Shown here: positions 14,686 to 22,433 of the stretch, piece by piece
Layout: each line of letters starts with the position of its first letter
Numbering within the stretch: position 1 is the first letter of the stretch
NCBI GenBank assembly: GCA_964383535.1
Contig: CAYLHS010000029.1
Coordinates: forward strand, 1-24,534
Reading direction: 5' to 3'
DNA length: 24,534 nucleotides
Source of the DNA: CAYLHS01 sp964383535
GTDB taxonomy: Bacteria > Actinomycetota > Acidimicrobiia > Spongiisociales > UBA4744
The notes under the pieces: model-generated
The model's input: only the letters and a program-made list of their open reading frames with translations
Told to the model about the DNA's origin: nothing
Databases searched by the model: none
Program-made: the position numbers and the translations under genes

Positions 14686-15480
14686 GTGGATATAACTCGC
14701 ACCAACGACCCGACTTCGCCGCCTGCCGTGTGGGCACGCGGCCTGATACGGCGCTTCGGCAAGAAGACTGCAGTCGACGACGTCAGCCTCTCCATCGAAC
14801 CGGGGGAGTTCTACGGCCTCCTCGGGCCAAACGGCGCCGGAAAGACCACAACGATCAAGATGATCGTCGGACTGCTACGCCCGACCGCCGGTTCGGCGGG
14901 GATTGGCTCGTTCGACACGTGGCGGCAGCCGATAGAAGTGAAGCGAAGAGTCGGCGTACTTCCCGAGGAATTCAACCTCTACGACCGGCTGACCGGTTCG
15001 GAGCTCCTCGACTTCACCGGCGCGATCCACCACCTCAGCAAGGTGGACACGCGCGAACGTCGGGACGAGCTGCTGCACCTGCTCGACCTCGAGGACGCAG
15101 CATCCGTCCTCGTCGCCGACTACTCACGGGGCATGCGCAAGAAGCTGGCGCTCGCTGCGGCAGTGATCCACGCTCCGCCGGTGCTCTTCCTCGACGAGCC
15201 GTTCGAAGGAGTCGATCCCGTCTCTGCGAGGCTCATCCGGCGGCTACTCCAGACGTACACGGCTCAGGGTGCAACGATCGTTTTCTCATCCCATGTGATG
15301 GACCTCGTCGAGAGGCTCTGCACCAAGGTGGGGATCATGCTCCACGGTCGCCTCGTCGCCGAGTCGACCCCCGCGGATCTCAAGGCAAGGCACGGGACGA
15401 TGGAGGACGCCTTCATGAGCGCTGTCGGAGCGGAGGATCTGGGTGAGGGGTTGCGGTGGTTGACCGACTCGTCTGGCTGA
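14686..15480 (+). CDS. ABC-2-type exporter ATP-binding protein
   Basis: A 264-residue ATPase of a two-component ABC exporter. Visible: Walker A GPNGAGKT (residues 47-54), Glu in the Q-loop position within VGVLPEEFNLYDRL (substitution of the usual Gln, known in this family), a signature motif in divergent form YSRGMRKKL (146-154), Walker B VLFLDEP (166-172) and the switch histidine in IVFSSHVMDL. The C-terminal extension TMEDAFMSAVG is typical of the NatA/drug-export type. The start is GTG 14686 with AGGAG upstream. The 3' end overlaps the permease gene by 25 bases, so the two form one operon. Substrate unknown. Confidence 0.9.
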   Translation: MDITRTNDPTSPPAVWARGLIRRFGKKTAVDDVSLSIEPGEFYGLLGPNGAGKTTTIKMIVGLLRPTAGSAGIGSFDTWRQPIEVKRRVGVLPEEFNLYDRLTGSELLDFTGAIHHLSKVDTRERRDELLHLLDLEDAASVLVADYSRGMRKKLALAAAVIHAPPVLFLDEPFEGVDPVSARLIRRLLQTYTAQGATIVFSSHVMDLVERLCTKVGIMLHGRLVAESTPADLKARHGTMEDAFMSAVGAEDLGEGLRWLTDSSG

Positions 15481-17054
15481 AGTGGCGCCTCCTCGTCAAT
15501 GGGCTTCGTCGTGATCGCCAGCGAAGCGTGGGTTTCCCTCTCGTCCTGATCCTCATCGTGTGGGCGTCGTTTTGGCTGTCGGATCACTTCACCGCCACCG
15601 TCATGTCGCTTTCGGGCACGGCACGTATCGAGTACGGCTATTGGGCCGCGCTTCTCGCGTGGCTCGGATGGACCACACTCCCCGTGCTGCTCTTTCCGCT
15701 CGACGAGACCCTCGATCCTGCTCGCTTCTCGCTTGCACCCATCACGCGAGGCAAGCTCATGATGGGGTTGACGGCAGCGGCTCTGATCACACCCACGCTG
15801 CTCGTCCCCCTCGTGTTGCTGGTCGCCGACCTCCGCCTGTACGCTCCCACCTCGCCGATCGCCTGGCTCGCAGCCATCTCGCTCCTCTTGCTGATGATCG
15901 TCAGCGGCCGTACGTTCTCCGGCCTCGTCACCAGGATTCTCCGAGGACGGAGGGGCAGGGATCTTGCCATGGCCTTCGTCGGCTCGCTCGGTGTGGTCGG
16001 GTTCGCCCTTCAGCAGATCCTCGATCACACCGTCAACCAGCTGGGCCTGTCCGGATCGCTGACAGCACACCCCCTCTCGACCGCCGGCTGGTGGCTTCCA
16101 CCTGTTGCCGCTCAACGCGCCATCTCCGAGGCCGGACTCGGACACTGGGTGACGGCGCTCGGTTCGTTGGTGATTTCGATCGCGTGGATTGTCGTGATCG
16201 CCGGTGCCTGGAACGTGCTGATCGACCAACTCACAACACTCCCGGAGAGCACGGCCATCTCGACGGCCAGGAAGAACGGGCATGGGCTCACAAGGCTGCC
16301 TGGCTGGTCGGTGCCGGTTCTCATTGCTCGCAAGGAACTCCGGTTCTACCTTCGAGACCCACGGCAACGGATGGTATGGACCGGAGCAGTGATCTTCCTC
16401 GGGGTGATCGTGGCGTCGGTGCTCGTCGGAACTGCGACGCTCACACAGCTTCGCCTCAGCCCCTGGCTTCCTCTGCTCGGACCCCTCGTCGTTGTGTTCG
16501 TCGGACTTCCAGTCGCGCTGAATCAGTTCGGCTGGGAACGCAACGCGGCATCGTTTCTGTTCGCGTTGCCTGCCAAGCCGACGCAGATGATTCTCGGCAA
16601 GAACCTCGCGACGTCCGCAGCGATCCTCACCGAGGCCGCAGCTCTCTCCGTGATGCTCGCGGCCGTTTCGGGACGCTGGGAGGTGCTCGGTGTCATTCCT
16701 CCTCTCGCCGTGACCGCCGTGGCGTGTCAGCTCGCCGTCGGGAACATCGTGTCCGTGCTCGCACCGCTTCGACTCCCGAACGTTGGAACCGACATGTTCG
16801 CCCAGGCGTCCGAGCAGGGGTGCCTGTCCGTTGGAGCGCAGGTGGCGTCGTTCTTCGTCATCGTTCTGCTCCTGACCCCGTCGGTTTCGGCGTTCGCACT
16901 GGTCGTCTCGTTCAGTCAGGCGCTGTCCCCGTGGATCGCGACAGCCGCTTCTCTGCTGTGGGGAGCGATCGTGTACGGCGTCGGCCTCTTCATCGCGAGC
17001 AAGATCCTCTCTCACCGCCTCCCGGAGATCGTCGCGCTGGTACAAACCTTGTAG
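15456..17054 (+). CDS. ABC-2-type exporter permease
   Basis: A 532-residue hydrophobic protein with roughly twelve predicted membrane segments and no other domains, encoded directly after its ATPase. The first segment follows a short basic N-terminus (KWRLLVNGLRRDRQRS). A large central cytoplasmic part (about residues 255-300, with IARKELRFYLRDPRQRMVW) is like the loop that ABC-2 permeases use to contact the ATPase. The start is GTG 15456, with GAGGGG five bases upstream inside the ATPase gene; the overlap is 25 bases. Its stop codon lies inside the stem of the following terminator. The transported molecule cannot be deduced. Confidence 0.85.
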   Translation: MVDRLVWLKWRLLVNGLRRDRQRSVGFPLVLILIVWASFWLSDHFTATVMSLSGTARIEYGYWAALLAWLGWTTLPVLLFPLDETLDPARFSLAPITRGKLMMGLTAAALITPTLLVPLVLLVADLRLYAPTSPIAWLAAISLLLLMIVSGRTFSGLVTRILRGRRGRDLAMAFVGSLGVVGFALQQILDHTVNQLGLSGSLTAHPLSTAGWWLPPVAAQRAISEAGLGHWVTALGSLVISIAWIVVIAGAWNVLIDQLTTLPESTAISTARKNGHGLTRLPGWSVPVLIARKELRFYLRDPRQRMVWTGAVIFLGVIVASVLVGTATLTQLRLSPWLPLLGPLVVVFVGLPVALNQFGWERNAASFLFALPAKPTQMILGKNLATSAAILTEAAALSVMLAAVSGRWEVLGVIPPLAVTAVACQLAVGNIVSVLAPLRLPNVGTDMFAQASEQGCLSVGAQVASFFVIVLLLTPSVSAFALVVSFSQALSPWIATAASLLWGAIVYGVGLFIASKILSHRLPEIVALVQTL

Positions 17055-17084
17055 GGGCCGAGCGAAAGTCGGCCCCTACAAGGT
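17046..17084 (+). terminator. Intrinsic terminator of the ABC exporter operon
   Basis: A perfect 16-bp stem (17046-17061 with 17069-17084) and a seven-base loop, GCGAAAG. It includes the permease stop codon TAG and is followed by a short GGTTTC, so it ends in few T residues. The symmetrical stem could also act on the other strand. Confidence 0.75.
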
Positions 17085-17092
17085 GGTTTCCT

Positions 17093-17269
17093 CCCCCGCG
17101 AGGCCGAAGGCCGAGTGTTGGGGGGGCATCGAGCTGATTGCTCGACCCAGGGTCGGTCCCGCCAACGTAGATGGTGCCTGCCTTCAGCTTGCCCCGCGGT
17201 CGTGACCGCCGCGTGATCGCCTACTAGATACGAAGTGCGGTCCTTTGAGCGAACTGGCTCGCTCAAGGG
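17093..17269. other. Palindrome-rich intergenic segment, function unknown
   Basis: No gene is credible here. Successive inverted repeats are seen: C-run/G-run with GGCC-GAA-GGCC inside (17093-17126), TCGAGC/GCTCGA (17129-17145), GACCC-A-GGGTC (17144-17154), GCGGTC/GACCGC (17196-17209) and an 11-bp stem with one wobble (17242-17269, six-base loop). This could be an intergenic repeat family, a structured RNA or protein-binding sites; sequence alone cannot separate these. Confidence 0.4.
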
Positions 17270-17276
17270 AATTCTC

Positions 17277-17282
17277 TACCCT
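17277..17282 (+). promoter_or_regulatory. -10 box TACCCT for leaderless nucleotidase gene
   Basis: TACCCT is followed by seven bases and ATG 17290, with no ribosome binding site between. The spacing puts the transcription start at the ATG. It is the same hexamer and spacing as before the PHP, ybaB and dGTPase genes. Confidence 0.5.
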
Positions 17283-17289
17283 TGTGGCC

Positions 17290-17850
17290 ATGCGTTCCCT
17301 CCGCCTTGGAATCGACCTCGACGGAGTCGTCGCCGACTTCAACGCTGGTTGGATCACCCGCTACAACGCCGAGTTCGACGGCGAGGTCCCGGTCGACGCC
17401 GTCCAGACGTGGGATGGGCTCCACACGCTCACCCACTTCCGCGACAACCGTGAGTTCTGGACGTGGGCTGCCGGACACGGAGGTGGTTCCGTCTTTCGGC
17501 ACCTCGACACCTACGCCGGTGCAGTGGAGGCGCTCAACGCCCTCTCGGGAACAGGTCACAAGATCGTCATCATCACCTCCAAGCCGGGCTGGGCGGTCCA
17601 CGACACGTTCGCCTGGCTCGCCGATCGGCGCATCCCAACACGCGAGGTACACATCATCGAAGACAAGTGGACTGTCGCCTGTGACGTCTATCTCGACGAT
17701 GCGCCACACCAGATCGAATCCCTTGTTCGCAACCGTGCGGACGCCACCGTCTGCCGCTTCATCCGCCCATGGAACGACCCGGTTGCGGGAAGTGTGGACA
17801 TCCGCACCTGGGACGGCTTCAGGACACTTGTTCGCAACCTCACGGAATAG
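17290..17850 (+). CDS. 5'-nucleotidase-like HAD protein (NT5C type)
   Basis: A 186-residue HAD-superfamily protein of the cytosolic 5'(3')-deoxyribonucleotidase type. Motif I is GIDLDGVVADFNAG (residues 7-20; Asp9 nucleophile, Asp11 acid/base). Later parts fit the fold: a motif II serine-type residue in IVIITSKPGW, the lysine in IEDKWTVACDVYLDDAP, and the acidic pair Asp-Asp there as motif IV. ATG 17290 was preferred to GTG 17284 or the upstream GTG because of the leaderless -10 spacing and because similarity starts with MRSLRLGIDLDG. Likely substrate is a nucleoside monophosphate, but this family also holds proteins of unknown role. It is followed after 85 bases by the phn operon on the same strand. 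Confidence 0.8.
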   Translation: MRSLRLGIDLDGVVADFNAGWITRYNAEFDGEVPVDAVQTWDGLHTLTHFRDNREFWTWAAGHGGGSVFRHLDTYAGAVEALNALSGTGHKIVIITSKPGWAVHDTFAWLADRRIPTREVHIIEDKWTVACDVYLDDAPHQIESLVRNRADATVCRFIRPWNDPVAGSVDIRTWDGFRTLVRNLTE

Positions 17851-17870
17851 AACCGGACATCTGGCTCGAC

Positions 17871-17935
17871 TACGATCAAGGGTGCGTCGCGGCTCTCCGC
17901 GACTGGTAACTCATCAACGAGTAAGGAAGGGCGGA
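17871..17935 (+). promoter_or_regulatory. Probable phn operon promoter, leader hairpin and ribosome binding site
   Basis: TACGAT (17871-17876) fits a -10 box. A leader of about 50 bases would follow. It holds a perfect 7-bp hairpin, GTCGCGG-CTCT-CCGCGAC (17886-17903), and AAGGAAGGGCGGA directly before ATG 17936. No actinobacterial Pho-box-like repeat (GTTCACC type) is seen by eye. Confidence 0.4.
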
Positions 17936-18973
17936 ATGAAGAGCTGGAGATTCCTCTTGCTCGTCGCGGTATTCGCACTCATCGCCACTGCGTGCGGCAG
18001 CAGTGCAACCACCACGACGGCAGCAACAACCACAACCGAGGCCATGACCTCCACAACCGAGGCCATGACCACCACTACCGAGGCCATGACCACCACTACC
18101 GAGGCCATGGTGGAGTACGGAACGCCCGATAACCCGATCGTGGTCGCCTTCGAGCCCTCGGGTACATCCCAGGAAATCACAGCCGGCGGCCAGGAGCTCC
18201 TCGACCTGCTTTCGCAAGAAACCGGGTTGACCTTCAAGGGCGTGGTCCCGACGTCATACGCTGCCCTCACGGAGGCCATGGGCTCCGGAAACGCACAGAT
18301 CGGTTGGATGGCTACCTTCGCGTACATCCTCGCCCACCAGAAGGGATACGCGGATGTTGCCCTGATCACGAACCGCTTTGGTTCTGACCACTACGGCTCA
18401 CAGTTCCTCGCGAATGTGGATTCCGGGTTCACCCCGGCGCCTGATCAGCCCGGGACAGAGGCGGAACTGGATACGCTGCTGCAGTTCAAGGGCAAGGTGG
18501 CCTGCTTCGCCGACCCCGAGTCGACTTCTGGATACGTGATTCCGCTCATCTTCCTCAAGAAGGCTGGTTTGACGGACGCTGATATCCCCGATCCTGTGTT
18601 CACCGGCGGTCACACCCAGACGGTCCAGGCACTCTATGACGGCGGCATCTGCGACTACGGACCCACCTACGTCGATGCACGCTCCAACATCGCCGACGAC
18701 CACCCGGACGTGACGGACAAGGTCGTGGTGATCTACCAGACCGAGGCCATCATCCCGAACGACAACATGTCGTATGCTCCGGACCTGCCACAGGATCTGC
18801 GCGACCAGATCACGGCTGCGATGGTGAAGATCGCTGATACCGAAGATGGCAAGACGGCCCTCAACGACCTGTACCAGATTGGCGGAGTCGTGCCGGTTGA
18901 TGACACTGCCTACGACGTGTTCCGTTCGTACCTGGAGGCTTCAGGTATTGACCTCAGCCAGTACGTGAAGTAG
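17936..18973 (+). CDS. phnD: Phosphate/phosphite/phosphonate ABC importer substrate-binding lipoprotein
   Basis: A 345-residue binding protein. The N-terminus is a lipoprotein signal (basic MKSWR, hydrophobic core, then LIATAC with lipidated Cys20). Residues 24-58 are a Thr/Glu linker of seven-residue repeats. The binding domain (from about 60) has PhnD-family landmarks: VAFEPSGTSQEI, GLTFKGVVPTSYAALTEAMGSGNAQIGWMATFAYILA, FADPESTSGYVIPLIFLKKAG and GGHTQTVQALYDGGICDYGPTYVD. The linker would hold the domain off the membrane. It is the first gene of the phnD-C-E-E operon; the upstream ribosome binding site AAGGAAGG supports ATG 17936. Ligand (phosphonate, phosphite, phosphate or other) cannot be read from the sequence. 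Confidence 0.92.
   Translation: MKSWRFLLLVAVFALIATACGSSATTTTAATTTTEAMTSTTEAMTTTTEAMTTTTEAMVEYGTPDNPIVVAFEPSGTSQEITAGGQELLDLLSQETGLTFKGVVPTSYAALTEAMGSGNAQIGWMATFAYILAHQKGYADVALITNRFGSDHYGSQFLANVDSGFTPAPDQPGTEAELDTLLQFKGKVACFADPESTSGYVIPLIFLKKAGLTDADIPDPVFTGGHTQTVQALYDGGICDYGPTYVDARSNIADDHPDVTDKVVVIYQTEAIIPNDNMSYAPDLPQDLRDQITAAMVKIADTEDGKTALNDLYQIGGVVPVDDTAYDVFRSYLEASGIDLSQYVK
18036..18110 (+). repeat. 21-bp tandem repeat within phnD (about 3.5 copies)
   Basis: The unit beginning CCGAGGCCATGAC recurs with period 21 at 18036, 18057, 18078 and 18099, the last truncated. It codes for TEAMTST or TEAMTTT heptads in the linker of PhnD. The last two full units are nearly identical in DNA as well as protein, which suggests recent duplication and possible copy-number variation. 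Confidence 0.85.
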
Positions 18974-18984
18974 CAGCACCACAC

Positions 18985-19030
18985 TGTTCGCCGAGAGGAG
19001 AGAAGCACGCTTCTCTCCTCTTGGCGAACA
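18985..19030 (+). promoter_or_regulatory. 21-bp hairpin between phnD and phnC
   Basis: Arms 18985-19005 and 19010-19030 are complementary over 21 bases with one G-T pair and a four-base loop (CACG). No T-run follows. It sits after the phnD stop and before the phnC ribosome binding site, where such stems in other ABC operons protect or partly end the binding-protein message so that the lipoprotein is made in excess. Confidence 0.8.
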
Positions 19031-19051
19031 TGACAAGCCGGAGGCACGCCA

Positions 19052-19822
19052 GTGTTGAAAGTCGAACACCTGACGAAGGTCTATCCCAACGGGACAGTTG
19101 CACTCAAGGATGTGAGCATGTCCGTTGAAGACGGAGAGTTCCTCGTCATTATCGGCCTCTCCGGTTCAGGCAAATCGACCCTGCTGCGTTGCATCAACCG
19201 CTTGATCGATCCAACCGAGGGTCAGATCTTTCTTGATGGTGCAGATATAACGAAGGCCTCGGCCAGTGAGTTGCGGCAGATACGACAGCACATTGGGATG
19301 GTCTTTCAGCAGTTCAATCTGGTCAAGCGGAGCAAAGTGCTGACCAACGTACTCTCCGGGCGCCTTGGGTATGTCAACCCCCTACTCAGCTTGCTGGGCA
19401 TTTGGTCCAAGGACGACCGCGAGCGTGCGTTTCAGGCCTTGGACCGCGTCGGGATCAAGGAGAAAGCCGGCGAACGTGCCGATGCCCTGTCAGGTGGACA
19501 GCAGCAGCGGGTCGGAATCGCCCGCACCTTGATGCAAGAGCCCAAGTTGATCCTGGCCGACGAGCCGGTCGCCTCTCTGGACCCGGTCCTGTCCCATTCC
19601 ATCCTCCAGTATCTCGAACAACTCAACAAGGAAGGCATCACCGTACTCTGCAGCCTCCATTTCCTGGACCTTGTCCACCGCTACGCCACCCGCGTGATCG
19701 CGCTCAAGGACGGGGTCAAGGTCTTCGAGGGGCTCCCCGAAGAGATCGACCGCGGGAAGTTCAAGGAGATCTACGGAGAAGAAGCACAGGAAGTGCGCGC
19801 CACAGCAGTTGAACCTGGGTAG
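19052..19822 (+). CDS. phnC: Phosphonate-type ABC importer ATP-binding protein
   Basis: A 256-residue ATPase. Visible: Walker A GLSGSGKST (residues 35-43), Q-loop MVFQQFNLVKRSKVLTNVL (83-101), the PhnC-typical LSGRLGYVNPLLSLLG, signature LSGGQQQR (146-153), Walker B LILADEP (166-172), D-loop SLDP and switch His in SLHFLDL. The start is GTG 19052, with GGAGG upstream at a seven-base spacer. The stop is two bases from the first permease gene. The subfamily call rests on the FNLVKRS/GRLGY segment plus the neighbouring phnD and phnE genes. Confidence 0.95.
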   Translation: MLKVEHLTKVYPNGTVALKDVSMSVEDGEFLVIIGLSGSGKSTLLRCINRLIDPTEGQIFLDGADITKASASELRQIRQHIGMVFQQFNLVKRSKVLTNVLSGRLGYVNPLLSLLGIWSKDDRERAFQALDRVGIKEKAGERADALSGGQQQRVGIARTLMQEPKLILADEPVASLDPVLSHSILQYLEQLNKEGITVLCSLHFLDLVHRYATRVIALKDGVKVFEGLPEEIDRGKFKEIYGEEAQEVRATAVEPG

Positions 19823-19824
19823 AT

Positions 19825-21231
19825 ATGCCAGCCAGCGGTACTACTAACGCCAAACCGAACCGTTCACCGCTGCTTTCCGGCCTGCTTTCACTCATCGTCC
19901 CAGGACTGGGCCAGGTCTACGCACGGAAACCGTACCGTGGCGTTTCCGTCTTTCTCAGTGCGCTGGTAAGCAGCTTGATCGCAGTGTGGTACGCGGTGCC
20001 CGCCTGGTATCTCGTGCCGGCCCTCATCTGGGTGTGGGGAGTCTGGGACGCTATCGGCCTCAGCCGGGGAACCGTGAGGTCGGCCAGCGTTCCCCTCATT
20101 CTGATCTTGATCATGGGCTACGGCATCGGCTGGCAGGTCACGAACATCAACCTCTCGACGCTCACGAAGAACGCAGACCGGGCCAAATCGATTCTCGGGC
20201 CCATGCTCCATCCTGACTTCCTGGCGCAGGTCGAGATCACAAACTCGGCTTGGGCGCCGATACAGGTCCCCTGTGGTCCCAATCCCCCCGAGTCCTCGAA
20301 TACCATCAACGGGATTCAGGTGACAATCTCTCCCAACTGTGGGAGTCCAACCGATCCGATCACCCTCACGGCAACCGGGTTGTGGCCGGATACCCCAACC
20401 CTCATCCAGTGGGCGACACCCATCGGAGACCGTCTCCCACTGGGCAAGGGATACATCACGCCTCTGTACGTGAATACCGATTCGCAAGGGAACCTCGACG
20501 TTGCCATCAACATCTCTCGGAATGCGCTCTCGGCAGCGCCGGATCCAACGATCCCGCTCGAGCACAGGGTCTATGTGACCCAGTCTCAACCGCAGGCTTC
20601 CTTCAAGCTTTCGAAGAACGGTGTCTACGTTGTCGACGGGATCGAGGAGACCCTCTTCCTGGCCCTGATGTCTACGACACTCGGGACGATCGGAGCCATC
20701 TTCGTCAGCTTCTTTGCTGCGCGTAACTTGATGAGCGGCAACCCGATCACGCTGGCTATTTACGTCGCGACGCGCACGATTCTGAACATTGTGCGATCCA
20801 TCGAACCGCTGATCATCGCCATCGTTTTCGTGGTCATCGTCGGCCTAGGACCGTTTGCAGGCGTGATCGCGATGACGATGCACACAGTTGCCGCCCTCGG
20901 GAAACTGTACTCAGAGGTCATCGAAGGGATCGATCCGGGCCCGCTGGAAGCCATCCGGGCCACGGGAGGGAACTGGCTCCAAATGGTCCGCTACGCCGTC
21001 ATCCCTCAAATCGTGCCCCCCTTCGCTTCGTTCACCTTGTTCCGTTGGGAGATCAACGTGCGCACCTCCACGATCATTGGTTTCGTTGGTGGTGGAGGAA
21101 TCGGCTTCTACCTCTACCAGTGGATCATCAAAGGCGACTACAGAGCAGTGGGGTCTTCCTTCATTGCCATCGCAGTCATCGTCATCGTGCTCGACTTCTT
21201 CAGCGCCAAGCTCAGAGCACGGTTGGTGTAA
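19825..21231 (+). CDS. phnE: Phosphonate-type ABC permease with TM2-like N-terminus and extracytoplasmic insert
   Basis: At 468 residues this is much longer than a usual PhnE (about 260-280). Order: residues 15-80, a TM2-like pair of hydrophobic segments with SLIVPGLGQVYARKPYRG; a third segment about 88-106; an extracytoplasmic stretch about 107-270 with Cys150 and Cys172 and a beta-rich part DPITLTATGL...WATPIG...TDSQGNLDVAI; then the standard permease core (about 273-468) with the EAA-type loop GPLEAIRATGGNWLQMVRYAVIPQ and the PhnE landmark IGFVGGGGIGFYL. The core is a normal PhnE, so the transporter is probably functional. It begins two bases after phnC and ends one base before the second permease. 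Function of the insert is unknown. Confidence 0.9.
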   Translation: MPASGTTNAKPNRSPLLSGLLSLIVPGLGQVYARKPYRGVSVFLSALVSSLIAVWYAVPAWYLVPALIWVWGVWDAIGLSRGTVRSASVPLILILIMGYGIGWQVTNINLSTLTKNADRAKSILGPMLHPDFLAQVEITNSAWAPIQVPCGPNPPESSNTINGIQVTISPNCGSPTDPITLTATGLWPDTPTLIQWATPIGDRLPLGKGYITPLYVNTDSQGNLDVAINISRNALSAAPDPTIPLEHRVYVTQSQPQASFKLSKNGVYVVDGIEETLFLALMSTTLGTIGAIFVSFFAARNLMSGNPITLAIYVATRTILNIVRSIEPLIIAIVFVVIVGLGPFAGVIAMTMHTVAALGKLYSEVIEGIDPGPLEAIRATGGNWLQMVRYAVIPQIVPPFASFTLFRWEINVRTSTIIGFVGGGGIGFYLYQWIIKGDYRAVGSSFIAIAVIVIVLDFFSAKLRARLV

Positions 21232-21232
21232 A

Positions 21233-22378
21233 ATGGGTCCTCGCAACCTCAAGACCCGCCGCTGGTTCATCACAGTCTTCCTCGGCGTGCTTGCCATCGC
21301 CGCGTATGTGACCGGCTACCGAGTGACCGAGATCGATCCTGTCAAGCTGATCACATCGCTGCCAAAAAGCAAGGGGATCCTGAGCGACCTAATCCACCCC
21401 GAGCTGCTCACCCGTGAGACAGAAGAGACCACGTTCGACATCGTCTTCCCGGTTCCCTGTGGATCGGCAGAGCCTACGCAATTGCCCAGTGCGGGTCCAC
21501 AGATCACTCCTGATGTTCAATGCGCCGACCCCGGAGACGTCATCGCCGTGCAGGGGTCCGGCCTCCCCTCCGACACCGACGTGAAACTGAGGTGGCTCCT
21601 GCCCAGTGGCAATGCTCTGTTCTCTGCGCTGGCTACCACCGACGCGAACGGGGCGTTCTCGGCCCAGGTCGAAGTACGCCCGATCACCGAGACGACAGAT
21701 GGAATCCCCAGTCACTTGCTGGTTACTACCTCTGTCCCAGTAGGCGGCCTGGTCCCCAGTTCGACCCTGAAAGATGTGATCGACAACATCATCGTGACCG
21801 TCTTCATGGCCCTGCTGGCCACGACCGCAGGCACGATAGTTGCCGCCCCAATCAGCTTCCTCGCAGCCAGGAACATCATGGGGCGCAACTGGTTCGGGAC
21901 AGGCGTCTACACAACTGTCCGTGCGATACTGAACGTCACTCGTTCCTACGAGTCACTGGTCCTGGCGACCGTGTTCGCGCTATGGGTGGGGTTTGGGGCC
22001 TTTGCCGGCGTACTAGCGCTGACCGTCGTCACAATTGCTTCTCTAGGGAAGCTCTTCTCAGAAGCCGTGGAGAGCATCGACGCCGGCCCTATCGAAGCAG
22101 TTTCTGCCACAGGAGCGAGTTCTACACAAGTGGTCAGGTTCGCTGTCGTGCCCCAGGTGATCCCGGATTTCATCTCCTTCATCATCTATCACTGGGACAT
22201 CAATGTGCGAATCAGCACGATCCTGGGCTTCGTGGGTGGCGGCGGCATCGGTTTCTATCTCAGCCAGCGAATCAACGTCCTGGAATACCGAAAGGCGGGC
22301 ACGGCGATTTGGGCCATCGTGATCGTCGTGTGGGCGATGGACTTTCTCAGCGCAGAGATACGAAAGAGATACACGTAG
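21233..22378 (+). CDS. phnE: Second phosphonate-type ABC permease with extracytoplasmic insert
   Basis: A 381-residue permease paralogous to the preceding one. Order: one N-terminal membrane segment (about 11-28), an extracytoplasmic region (about 30-180) with Cys76 and Cys97 and a beta-type unit (GDVIAVQGSGLPSDTDVKLRW ... TTDANGAFSAQVEV) that aligns in layout with the insert of the first permease, then the core (about 183-381) with EAVSATGASSTQVVRFAVVPQ and LGFVGGGGIGFYL. It lacks the TM2-like extension. Two PhnE proteins probably pair as a heterodimer. ATG 21233 overlaps nothing but follows the previous stop by one base, so it is translated by coupling. A large hairpin follows the stop. Confidence 0.9.
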   Translation: MGPRNLKTRRWFITVFLGVLAIAAYVTGYRVTEIDPVKLITSLPKSKGILSDLIHPELLTRETEETTFDIVFPVPCGSAEPTQLPSAGPQITPDVQCADPGDVIAVQGSGLPSDTDVKLRWLLPSGNALFSALATTDANGAFSAQVEVRPITETTDGIPSHLLVTTSVPVGGLVPSSTLKDVIDNIIVTVFMALLATTAGTIVAAPISFLAARNIMGRNWFGTGVYTTVRAILNVTRSYESLVLATVFALWVGFGAFAGVLALTVVTIASLGKLFSEAVESIDAGPIEAVSATGASSTQVVRFAVVPQVIPDFISFIIYHWDINVRISTILGFVGGGGIGFYLSQRINVLEYRKAGTAIWAIVIVVWAMDFLSAEIRKRYT

Positions 22379-22433
22379 GCCTCCGGGACCTCCGCACAAT
22401 CGCCGAGTGTGCAGGAACGCGTCGTCTGATTAT

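Noticed and set aside
15264..17045. 593-residue open frame antisense to the ABC exporter genes
   Set aside because: It lies opposite two well-supported genes, has an Arg/Glu/His-rich composition typical of high-GC shadow frames and no recognisable domain.
17012..17266. 84-residue minus-strand frame in the palindrome-rich gap
   Set aside because: It runs through a terminator stem and into the permease 3' end; composition is Arg-rich and no start signal is present.
18036..18110. Repeats in phnD as a CRISPR-like array
   Set aside because: The units are contiguous 21-bp copies without spacers and lie in frame inside a coding region.
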